Shown here piece after piece: positions 1 through 7,010 of a DNA stretch of 18,034 nucleotides. The DNA lies in the NCBI GenBank assembly GCA_030844625.1, contig JAUUNJ010000015.1, forward strand, positions 1-18,034, in the 5' to 3' direction. Under the pieces are notes generated by a model. It was not told the DNA's origin and did not search any database. It worked only from the letters and a program-made list of their open reading frames with translations. Position numbers and translations under genes: made by a program. Origin of the DNA: Roseburia sp. GTDB lineage: Bacteria; Bacillota; Clostridia; Lachnospirales; Lachnospiraceae. Position 1 is the stretch's first letter. Each line of letters starts with the position of its first letter.

Positions 1-2728
1 TAACGGCTGCCGGAGCGTTATTTACAAACTTTTCATTGCTCAATTTCTTTAAAACCTTGGTCTGTGTAATCTTTGTTTTACCCGGTTTCTTAACATCAGT
101 CTGTGTTTTTGTAGTTGTTGGATTGGTAACTACCGGAGCTGTAGGATTTTCATTTTCCGCCGGTTTTGTTGTGGCAGGCTGTGTTGGTCTTTCTGTTGGT
201 TTAGGTGTTGTTACTTCTGTCTGGACAACAACACTAATCTCCCCAGAGCTACGCTCCATGCCATTTACCATAGCACTAACACTTATAATATGCGTCCCCG
301 CTCCTACTGTAAGACTCTTTTCATTTACGCCAGCATTTTCTGTCAATAAATAATTTCCATCCATATAAATGTTATAGACTGCACTTTCATCTGCAATGTC
401 ATCCCATTTTACAACAATTGTATCAAATTCCGGTGATACGGCAGAAACATTTGTCGGTGCATCCGGAAGAAGACTTTCTGCTCCCATAACGGCAAGTTCA
501 CACAGATGATATCCATCAGAACCCCAATTAATACTTCCATCAGCGTTATAGTGTCTTCCATAATTTCCTGTAATAATATGATATTTCACAAACCTTACTG
601 TGCCCTGTGTATATGCTGTTATATCTAATCTGTCATTTCTGAATACAGGTCTTGTCTCACCAGAGAATGTACTGAATTTTGCATCCTTTACATAAAATAC
701 CTTTTCATATGTACCCTCTTCTCCAGTTGCTGATAAGTAAATCTCATATTCAGTAGCTGCATTTCCAGTACCTTCATACATGGAAACTACAGAATAAATA
801 TCATTTTTATTATATTCTTTTCCTAGGTCATAGATAATGTTTGCCTCATCCTGATCCGGTCTGGTCTGTAAATATCCTGTGTGATGTGCGAAATCTGTCC
901 ATGTTCCATTATTTAATGCCCAGACACCTGCACTGATATCCTGTGACCCTTCCAGATAATTGTCTCCTGTATTATCATTATCGCAGGTGGCAGTAACTTT
1001 GCTATGTTTACTTTTCAATGCAAGATTCAGAGATGTCTTCAGATAGTTAATATATCCATCAACAACAACGCTCTTTGTAATTCCCTTTGACATCCATCCA
1101 TCTTCTAAAGTACTTACTTTTATCTCATAAGTCCCTGCCTCCATACCGGCATACTCATATTCTACACCGGCCTTTGCCTCTGTGTTAATATTTTTACCTG
1201 CAAAGCTTACAACATAGGTTGCATCTTCCTGATTTTCTCCCGCAACAATTGTATATTTAATTTTTTCTAAGTTTGATGTATCTACTATAATATCTGCGGC
1301 ATCCGGAATATTGGAACCTACAATAGTTGGCTCATCAGTGTTTGCAATAACGCCCACTTCATTGACAACATAGCCCCATGTACTCACGCCTCCGGAAAGA
1401 GTTACCTTTACAAATCTTACAGCCTTCTCTGTATAATTTTCAAGGGTATCCAGTGGTACTCTGTTTGTTGCACAGAATTTTTCAGATGTTCTGGACAAGT
1501 CATATCCTGTTTTCTCTCCTACTTCTGTATACTGAGTACCATCCCGGGAGAATTCTACCTTTGTGTCTGATGCATAAGTGCTGGCATTTGAGTATGCCAA
1601 TACCACTTCTTTCATTTCTGACGGAGTATAATAGTCGCCCAAATCAATAACAAAATATTGTGGTGAACCGGCACCTGTCCTCATGGCGGTATCGCTTCCC
1701 TCACCCATATTAAGTATTCCATCTAATGCTCTTGCTGCGGTATCCAAAGAATGTCCATCGTATATACTCTTCATTTCAACAATTCTTGCAGGATAACCAT
1801 TGGTATAAGAATTGGCTATATTTCTCTTCATTCGTATGAGACTTGAAATATCCTGGATGGTAACACTATCACTGAATATTCCTTTGGATGCAGCTCCGTT
1901 ATAACAGGCAACTACTTTAACCGTATAATTACCCGGAAGCATATAATCCACTGTATAATCTTTTCCTGCCTCAACACCCAGTCCAATAATTTTGCTATCT
2001 ACAGCACTCTCCAAAGATACAATATATTTGTAGTCTTCTTGATTTTCGCCTGCCTCAACACGATATGAAATCGCATTAAAATCAGGCGAACTAACGGTAA
2101 CACCGGCTGCATCATCACACTCTTCCACTTCTACCTGGGCAGCATTTCCATCCGTATCCAATACTGCAATTTCCGTCACCTGAATTCCATATTGATATGA
2201 ATGAGGATAATACATTCTCAAATATCTGACAGCTGTTCCTGTCGCATCTTCCAATGATGTTACTTCTATTAAATTGTTATTTGTACATGCGTCCTTTACA
2301 TGTGTTCCGGGAACCGACTTTGCATCTGTAAAGTCGAGTCCATTTGCAGAAATCTGAATTTTATATCCCTGAACAGGTATATCTCCATCATTGTTTTCTT
2401 TATATCCTACTACTAATTGGTCTAATGTGGATAAATCATATACCGCCCCTAAATCAACCTGATAATATGTTCCTGCTTTCCCCCATGTTGTGGCTGTATG
2501 GTCACCGTTCGGGGTGAACTTTCCATCTGTAAGACAGGTATCATTCCCTTCCTGAATAGACGGTGCAACCTGAACTTTCTTGTTCAGTGCCAGATTATAC
2601 TGGGCATTGGCAACCATTTGCTCTGTTGTCATGTCTGCTTTTACATTTTTATTCATAAAAATAGCAGACGAAAAGACCATTGTCAAAGATAATACCACTG
2701 ACAACAGTTTTGATAATGTTTTCTTCAT
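1..2728 (-). CDS. Large secreted modular protein with three F5/8 type C (discoidin) domains; 3' end outside window
   Basis: Frame is open from an ATG at 2728 to the window edge (at least 909 residues, C-terminus missing). The start is supported by AGGAGG at 2742-2737, eight bases upstream. Residues 1-31 are a signal peptide (MKKTLSKLLSVV..., cleavage near VKA-D). Three discoidin-like modules can be seen at about 45-191, 300-464 and 560-750; each ends in an E(I/L/V)(A/G)V(L/M/I) strand, and the first shows YYQVDLG. Two related beta-sandwich repeats follow modules 1 and 2, both carrying VxAGENQED. An Fn3-like domain (about 752-833) and a Thr/Pro-rich stalk (about 836-885) come last. Discoidin domains usually bind carbohydrate, so a cell-surface or secreted glycan-binding protein or glycosidase is likely; no catalytic domain lies in the visible part. 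A wall or membrane anchor would be beyond the edge. Confident of the architecture, not of the function. Confidence 0.85.
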   Translation of the reverse strand, partial: MKKTLSKLLSVVLSLTMVFSSAIFMNKNVKADMTTEQMVANAQYNLALNKKVQVAPSIQEGNDTCLTDGKFTPNGDHTATTWGKAGTYYQVDLGAVYDLSTLDQLVVGYKENNDGDIPVQGYKIQISANGLDFTDAKSVPGTHVKDACTNNNLIEVTSLEDATGTAVRYLRMYYPHSYQYGIQVTEIAVLDTDGNAAQVEVEECDDAAGVTVSSPDFNAISYRVEAGENQEDYKYIVSLESAVDSKIIGLGVEAGKDYTVDYMLPGNYTVKVVACYNGAASKGIFSDSVTIQDISSLIRMKRNIANSYTNGYPARIVEMKSIYDGHSLDTAARALDGILNMGEGSDTAMRTGAGSPQYFVIDLGDYYTPSEMKEVVLAYSNASTYASDTKVEFSRDGTQYTEVGEKTGYDLSRTSEKFCATNRVPLDTLENYTEKAVRFVKVTLSGGVSTWGYVVNEVGVIANTDEPTIVGSNIPDAADIIVDTSNLEKIKYTIVAGENQEDATYVVSFAGKNINTEAKAGVEYEYAGMEAGTYEIKVSTLEDGWMSKGITKSVVVDGYINYLKTSLNLALKSKHSKVTATCDNDNTGDNYLEGSQDISAGVWALNNGTWTDFAHHTGYLQTRPDQDEANIIYDLGKEYNKNDIYSVVSMYEGTGNAATEYEIYLSATGEEGTYEKVFYVKDAKFSTFSGETRPVFRNDRLDITAYTQGTVRFVKYHIITGNYGRHYNADGSINWGSDGYHLCELAVMGAESLLPDAPTNVSAVSPEFDTIVVKWDDIADESAVYNIYMDGNYLLTENAGVNEKSLTVGAGTHIISVSAMVNGMERSSGEISVVVQTEVTTPKPTERPTQPATTKPAENENPTAPVVTNPTTTKTQTDVKKPGKTKITQTKVLKKLSNEKFVNNAPAAV

Positions 2729-2744
2729 ATACTGTTCCTCCTAT

Positions 2745-2759
2745 AGATAAATTTTATCT
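2745..2759 (-). promoter_or_regulatory. 15-bp palindrome abutting the ribosome site of the discoidin gene
   Basis: A perfect inverted repeat of AGATAAA / TTTATCT around one central base lies two bases upstream of the AGGAGG and inside the predicted 5' UTR. It could be a repressor operator or a weak stem near the ribosome site. This is only an inference from symmetry and position; AT-rich palindromes also arise by chance. Confidence 0.3.
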
Positions 2760-2797
2760 TCTTAGGAACACAATTTCCTGACCTTTCAACTGTTTTA

Positions 2798-2826
2798 ATT
2801 ATACAAAAACGGATTTCATATTTCAA
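2798..2826 (-). promoter_or_regulatory. Sigma-A-type promoter for the discoidin-domain gene
   Basis: On the minus strand TTGAAA (2826-2821) is followed by a 17-base spacer and a perfect TATAAT (2803-2798). Transcription would start near 2791, leaving a 5' UTR of about 60 bases before the AGGAGG and ATG. The -35 box lies in the loop of the terminator-like hairpin at 2808-2839 and the spacer covers that hairpin's distal arm, so the terminator of the upstream gene and this promoter physically overlap. Confidence 0.65.
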
Positions 2827-2839
2827 CATGAAATCCGTT
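2808..2839 (-). terminator. Hairpin terminator after the toroid-protein gene
   Basis: Perfect 11-bp inverted repeat, AACGGATTTCA and TGAAATCCGTT, separated by a 10-base loop. Read on the minus strand the stem runs into TTTTTG, a short U-tract, about 75 bases after the stop at 2915. On the plus strand it is followed by TTAACTTTTTT, so it could work both ways, but no plus-strand gene enters it. The tract is short, so termination may be partial. Confidence 0.55.
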
Positions 2840-2914
2840 AACTTTTTTACTAAAATCCAAAGACAAGCAATATATTTCTTCATCCTCACTATTTCCCGGC
2901 TAATGTCTGTTTTT

Positions 2915-3853
2915 CTATTCCTGTTTTTCCTCTTTTAATAAAAACTCTCTCAAAAAAATCATATTCTTAATACAGAAATCGGATTTCCACCAATTTTTTG
3001 CAATCTCAAATTCATTATAGTCTGTCCACCATTGCCACGGTATTGGATAAGAGCCATCCCCACATTGGCTCTCCAAAAGAAATTTACATTCCTCTTCCAC
3101 AACTTCTTCATTATCAGAATAAAAAATACTATTCCCTGCACGGATAAAATCCGATGGCATCGCAACATATTCCTTTCTCCATTTATCCCCATCTCTGCAG
3201 ATTTCATAATTGACCTGTTCCTTCAATTTTTCTCCAAACTCATCCATATCGAACAGCTCTACATTAGCTTCACGACAATATTCATAAAGTCTTATAAAAC
3301 ATAAAGTAACGTGTCCCTCCTGAAAAGGTATTGTAGAGATAAAGTAGCCATAAGCCTCCTTTGCAATTTGACAGGTAAAGCGATAAAACTCACTTTCTTT
3401 ATCGCCATATTTCAAAACAAAACCTGCAAGGCAGGCTGTTGGATTATATTTAAACTCTGCTTCATTTTCTCTGTATTCCCACCATATCGCATGTGGATAA
3501 TTATTATTAGACGGCACAGTATTTAGCCACTGTTTATGTTTGATATCAAAATCCAATCCACTTGAAAGATAATTAAGTATTCCTCTGATAATAGGATGTT
3601 CCGGCTCTGTAAAATCTATTTCCCGCAATATCTCCGTTGCAGCCCATGTCTGAATTGGAGATGAATTCGGATTAAAATAGTCTGATTCTAATGCATATGC
3701 AAATCCTCCATCTTCATTCTGATAAGCAGACAATGCCGATAGTACCGCTTCTTTTGAACCATTCTCAAAATGGTACTGCCATCGTGCCAAATCAACAGGT
3801 CTGGCATTGCGGCAGATATATTTTCCTGCTTCTTTCAATACTTTATCCTTCAT
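2915..3853 (-). CDS. Small alpha/alpha-toroid protein, prenyltransferase/squalene-cyclase-like, function unknown
   Basis: A soluble protein of 312 residues with no signal peptide or membrane segment. The start at 3853 is preferred because AAAGGA lies seven bases upstream; an ATG at 3871 would add six residues but has no good ribosome site. Two stretches resemble the Q-x-x-DGG-F/Y repeats of toroidal terpene cyclases and protein prenyltransferases: YQNEDGGFA (residues 44-52) and SQCGDGSYPIPWQWW (262-276). The protein is rich in Trp and Tyr. The DxDD motif of class II cyclases is not evident, so catalysis cannot be claimed. It is much shorter than squalene-hopene cyclases (about 630 residues). 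It appears monocistronic, between its own promoter and a hairpin. The fold assignment is moderately supported; the substrate is unknown. Confidence 0.7.
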   Translation of the reverse strand: MKDKVLKEAGKYICRNARPVDLARWQYHFENGSKEAVLSALSAYQNEDGGFAYALESDYFNPNSSPIQTWAATEILREIDFTEPEHPIIRGILNYLSSGLDFDIKHKQWLNTVPSNNNYPHAIWWEYRENEAEFKYNPTACLAGFVLKYGDKESEFYRFTCQIAKEAYGYFISTIPFQEGHVTLCFIRLYEYCREANVELFDMDEFGEKLKEQVNYEICRDGDKWRKEYVAMPSDFIRAGNSIFYSDNEEVVEEECKFLLESQCGDGSYPIPWQWWTDYNEFEIAKNWWKSDFCIKNMIFLREFLLKEEKQE

Positions 3854-3934
3854 TTTCCATTCCTTTATCATATCTCTTTGTCATCACTATAACCCATAAA
3901 CGCCAGCCGGGTATAAATTAACACCAGCAAGCCA

Positions 3935-3959
3935 CCTCCGTTATATTCCCACATAACGG
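3935..3959 (-). promoter_or_regulatory. Leader hairpin with overlapping Shine-Dalgarno and tiny ORF before the toroid gene
   Basis: On the minus strand CCGTTAT (3959-3953) pairs with ATAACGG (3944-3938) across an 8-base loop, and the distal arm overlaps a strong GGAGG (3939-3935). Ten bases downstream a GTG at 3924 opens an 18-codon frame (MLIYTRLAFMGYSDDKEI) whose TGA (3870-3868) falls just before the chosen toroid start at 3853 and overlaps the alternative ATG at 3871. This could be a leader peptide with translational coupling, or chance. The arrangement is visible in the sequence; function is inferred. Confidence 0.3.
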
Positions 3960-3986
3960 GCTGTTAGTAATGCTCTAAAAGTAAAA

Positions 3987-4014
3987 TTTATACTTTGCTC
4001 CTAATTTTTTTCAA
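3987..4014 (-). promoter_or_regulatory. Candidate promoter for the toroid-protein gene
   Basis: Minus-strand TTGAAA (4014-4009), 16-base spacer, TATAAA (3992-3987). It would give a 5' UTR of roughly 125 bases containing the hairpin at 3935-3959. The DNA is AT-rich, so a chance match is possible. Confidence 0.4.
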
Positions 4015-4071
4015 TATCCACTCTACATCTCCAAACTATTCCGTTTAACAGTGATACCTTTTCATTAATTA

Positions 4072-4773
4072 TTAAGGGATTTCAATCGATTGAAGCTCTG
4101 CATGACGTATCTTCTCCACATAGCTAAAAAGCAGAAATACCTGTGCCGGTACATAGCATGTCCATACCGTAAATACAGCAATGCTATGTATTGGAGGCAT
4201 TGTTACAATGGTACGAATTAAAATGGAAAAATCGCAGCCAAAAAACAATGTAATTCCCAATGCAAATAGTAAAGTTTCTCTGCTCTTTATTTGAGATTTT
4301 TTTATCCACGCACAAAATACATTCACAGTTAACTGTGCCATGTTAGCCATAGCAATAGCGTAAGTAAAAGTAAGCATTTTTGTATACCATAAAGCAAATA
4401 GCAGGGCGCCATATAAGATTATGCGTGCAGATACACTTCTACGGGTAAGCCCAATATAAAACATATAGACACTTTCCACAACGAAGAAAAAGAAGTATCC
4501 CATAATATAAATGCCATTAATAAGACAAAGAAAGGTATCCGCTGTCAAAGTAAAGAGAAAAGCCAATGGAATTAAATTTTCTCTGGAGTTCAAGTAACGC
4601 CCATACTTCAAATATAAATATGTAATCATTAAAAAATTGCAGACAATCACACTATATCTGATTATATCCAGAGGCCTTTGCACAGAAAATTGCTCTGATA
4701 CTTTTATTGTCAGAAACAATATCAATTCCAGACCGACATATGCTCCCAAAATGAAATTATCCTTTTTCGTCAT
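4072..4773 (-). CDS. Polytopic membrane protein, distant YhhN/TMEM86 (lysoplasmalogenase-like) candidate
   Basis: A 233-residue, very hydrophobic protein with about seven or eight predicted membrane helices. ATG at 4773 is preceded by GTGGGGGA, about six bases away. Two acidic residues sit inside hydrophobic segments: D79 in LTADTFL and D181 in FFGCDFSIL. After D79 come IMGYFFFF and ESVYMFYI. This spacing recalls the YhhN/TMEM86 family, in which two intramembrane aspartates are regarded as catalytic for hydrolysing the vinyl ether of lysoplasmalogen. Many clostridia make plasmalogens, so the role would fit, but similarity is weak and judged by eye. It lies 111 bases after pheA with no clear terminator between; an isolated TATAAT at 4837-4832 lacks a good -35 box. 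Real gene: high confidence; family: low to moderate. Confidence 0.7.
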   Translation of the reverse strand: MTKKDNFILGAYVGLELILFLTIKVSEQFSVQRPLDIIRYSVIVCNFLMITYLYLKYGRYLNSRENLIPLAFLFTLTADTFLCLINGIYIMGYFFFFVVESVYMFYIGLTRRSVSARIILYGALLFALWYTKMLTFTYAIAMANMAQLTVNVFCAWIKKSQIKSRETLLFALGITLFFGCDFSILIRTIVTMPPIHSIAVFTVWTCYVPAQVFLLFSYVEKIRHAELQSIEIP

Positions 4774-4884
4774 ATATTTCCCCCACTAACTTATAATAAT
4801 TTGTTTAATCATTTCTTACATGTCATTTATCATTATATAAAATCAGACAAGATAAAGGAACGCCATTTTTCGTCTATTAAAATA

Positions 4885-6012
4885 TTAATAATTTCCTAAA
4901 ATCTTCGTGTTCAATGCCTCCGCATTAATTCCACTTAAGGCATTAATAACCCCCGCCTGGTTCGCCTTTCCCTCAAACTCGACATAAAAACGATATTCCC
5001 ATTTTTTCTCCGGAATCGGTCTGGACTGAATGCTGGTCATATTTAGATCATTATATATAATATGAGATAGCATCTGATACAGCGTACCGCTCTTATGAGG
5101 CATTTCAAAGCTGATACAAATATGGTCCGCATTGCGTCTGGATATTTTCTTTCGGCTGATAATGATAAACTTTGTCGTGTTTGTTTCGTTAAAATTAATA
5201 CCCTTATGTAAGATTTGGAGACCGTAAATCTCCGCTGCATTTTCGCTGGCAATACATGCCTTGCTTTTGTCATGCTGTTCGGAAATAAATCGTGCACTGA
5301 TTGCAGTATTTGCTGCATTTACCGTGCCCCATCCATGCTCTTCTATAAACGCTTTGCTCTGCATCAATGCCTGAGGATGGGAATACACCTCCTTAATATC
5401 TTCAATCCTTGCACCCGGAAGACCACAAAGACAATGTTCGACTTTTACATCGAAAGTATCTACGATATAATTCTGGAATTCTACCAAAAGATCATAAACA
5501 TCTGCCACAATTCCCGCAGAAGAATTTTCAAAAGGAAGAACTGCATAGTCCGCCTTACCATCACGAACATATTTCATTGCTTCTCTGAATGTTGGTACAC
5601 TACAGTATTCTGCCTTACCGTCAAAATATTCTACTGCCGCCTGCTGTTGATATGCCCCCGGAATTCCCTGATACACAACTTTGATATCATCCATTGGAAG
5701 TTCCTCCACAATATCAAAACCGATATCATCATTTACCCCTTCTTCCGTGAGAAGTTTATACTGCATCTTTCTGCTCATTGCCATAATCTGTTCAAAAAGT
5801 TCCTCCACACCATGAGCATAAAATCCATCAGATGCCTTTTCTTTCAAAGTTTTAATCTTGTCCAATTCTCTCTTTCTGTCAAGAACCGGCTTTCCCGTAT
5901 TCAGTTTGTATTCTGCAACATCCTTGCATACTTGCATTCGTCTTTCAAAAAGCCTTATAATATTGTCATCAATTTCATCAATTTCTTTTCTGCTTTCTAA
6001 TAAATCCCTCAT
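4885..6012 (-). CDS. pheA: Bifunctional chorismate mutase / prephenate dehydratase (P-protein)
   Basis: Converts chorismate to prephenate and then to phenylpyruvate for phenylalanine synthesis in the cytoplasm. The 375 residues show three domains. AroQ chorismate mutase covers about 1-90, with R8, R25, K36, D45, R48, E49 and probably Q84 matching the known active-site pattern. Prephenate dehydratase covers about 110-285 (YQGIPGAY, LPFENSSAG, SHPQAL). A C-terminal ACT regulatory domain covers about 298-375. Two motifs deviate: the catalytic TRF triad reads TKF (280-282), and the ACT-domain ESRP reads QSRP (329-332). Phenylalanine feedback through the ACT domain is expected from the family. The ATG at 6012 has only a weak purine-rich ribosome site (AGAGAG). 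The 136-base gap from folBK shows no convincing terminator, promoter or riboswitch, so co-transcription with the folate genes is possible. Confidence 0.95.
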   Translation of the reverse strand: MRDLLESRKEIDEIDDNIIRLFERRMQVCKDVAEYKLNTGKPVLDRKRELDKIKTLKEKASDGFYAHGVEELFEQIMAMSRKMQYKLLTEEGVNDDIGFDIVEELPMDDIKVVYQGIPGAYQQQAAVEYFDGKAEYCSVPTFREAMKYVRDGKADYAVLPFENSSAGIVADVYDLLVEFQNYIVDTFDVKVEHCLCGLPGARIEDIKEVYSHPQALMQSKAFIEEHGWGTVNAANTAISARFISEQHDKSKACIASENAAEIYGLQILHKGINFNETNTTKFIIISRKKISRRNADHICISFEMPHKSGTLYQMLSHIIYNDLNMTSIQSRPIPEKKWEYRFYVEFEGKANQAGVINALSGINAEALNTKILGNY

Positions 6013-6148
6013 GGTATTTCTCTCTTTTCTCTATGAATATTTATATTTTTTCACTAGCTGCCGCACTGACATACACACTGTTGTGTCAATCCGTAATTTA
6101 ACTGTCAGCGTTGTTCATTATCGCGCTATTTACTCTTAACTCTTACAC

Positions 6149-7006
6149 TCAACTTCTCATCATGCATCCACTACATCCCTGACATTTGTTATCAGGTTTT
6201 AGTTCTTCCAGCAACTGGCTTACTGTCTTTTTATATATTGGGTGAACGGCATATGATGCAATCTGATTCAGCGGTTCCAGCACAAACAGCCTCTTATGCA
6301 TTTCAATGTGCGGAATCATCAAATCCGGCTGCTGGATTATTTCATCATTGTAAAGAACAATATCAATATCTAAAGTACGTGGTCCCCAATGGACTTCTCT
6401 TGTCCTTTTCCCTTCAGCTTCAATTTGATTCACTCTTTTCAGCAATTCCTGTGGTGAATATAAAGTTTCTATCTCCACACATCCGTTCAGAAAGTTATCC
6501 TGTTCCACAGGTCCGTAAGGCTCTGTTTCAATAAAATTAGAAACTGCCCTCACCCTGCAATTATCATCATCATAAAGTGCATCAATTGCTTGATTTAAAT
6601 ATGCTTCCTTATCTCCTATATTGGAACCAATGCTCAAATAAGCCCTGTTCCACTTGCGGCTGACAGACACAGCCACATTCCCAAAAGGCAGTTTAATAGG
6701 TGCATTGGGTTTATTAATCGTAAAATCTATCCCTTTTATTTTCGGAAACTCTTTCAGCAGAGCTTTTGTTGTCTGTTCAGCTACCGCCTCAATCAGGTCA
6801 AACCGGTTTTCTGTCATAAACTTATGAATGAACTTACAGACCTTGGAATAATTCACTGTGTCTTCCAAGTTGTCATTAAGTCCCGGCTTCTTTACATCAC
6901 TATATAACCTGGCATCCACATAAAACTTCTGCCCGTTGATTTTTTCATCTTCATTGCAGCCGTGGTAAGCAAAAACCTCTAACTGCGAAATTACTATACT
7001 ATCCAT
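6149..7006 (-). CDS. folK: Bifunctional dihydroneopterin aldolase / HPPK (FolB-FolK fusion)
   Basis: Two consecutive steps of folate synthesis in one 285-residue chain. Residues 1-118 are dihydroneopterin aldolase (FolB): YHGCNEDE with E21 before NGQ, and the lysine K99 in INKPNAPI. Residues 121 to about 260 are 6-hydroxymethyl-7,8-dihydropterin pyrophosphokinase (FolK): YLSIGSNIGD (123-132), the ETEPYGPVEQDNFLNG region, and the signature GPRTLDIDIVLY (209-220) with its magnesium-binding aspartates. The start lies four bases after the folP stop, so translation is probably coupled. An oddity is the C-terminal tail with C275, C278 and C281 (KCQGCSGCMM), beyond the usual HPPK end; it might bind metal or be a flexible tail. 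Confidence 0.95.
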   Translation of the reverse strand: MDSIVISQLEVFAYHGCNEDEKINGQKFYVDARLYSDVKKPGLNDNLEDTVNYSKVCKFIHKFMTENRFDLIEAVAEQTTKALLKEFPKIKGIDFTINKPNAPIKLPFGNVAVSVSRKWNRAYLSIGSNIGDKEAYLNQAIDALYDDDNCRVRAVSNFIETEPYGPVEQDNFLNGCVEIETLYSPQELLKRVNQIEAEGKRTREVHWGPRTLDIDIVLYNDEIIQQPDLMIPHIEMHKRLFVLEPLNQIASYAVHPIYKKTVSQLLEELKPDNKCQGCSGCMMRS

Positions 7007-7010
7007 ATCT

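Noticed and set aside
36-353. Plus-strand frame of 105 codons with a hydrophobic start resembling a signal peptide
   Set aside because: It is the reverse complement of the Thr/Pro-rich stalk and Fn3 domain of the discoidin protein, which explains its Val/Thr/Phe bias.
5215-6000. Long plus-strand open frame of 261 codons inside pheA
   Set aside because: It is antisense to all three recognisable PheA domains, has a Phe/Cys/His-rich composition typical of reverse-strand shadows and shows no family motif.
6060-6100. TTGACA and a TGACA/TGTCA inverted repeat in the folBK-pheA gap, considered as promoter or operator of pheA
   Set aside because: No acceptable -10 box lies 16-18 bases downstream of TTGACA, and alternative pairings of the GT-rich repeat compete; support too weak.
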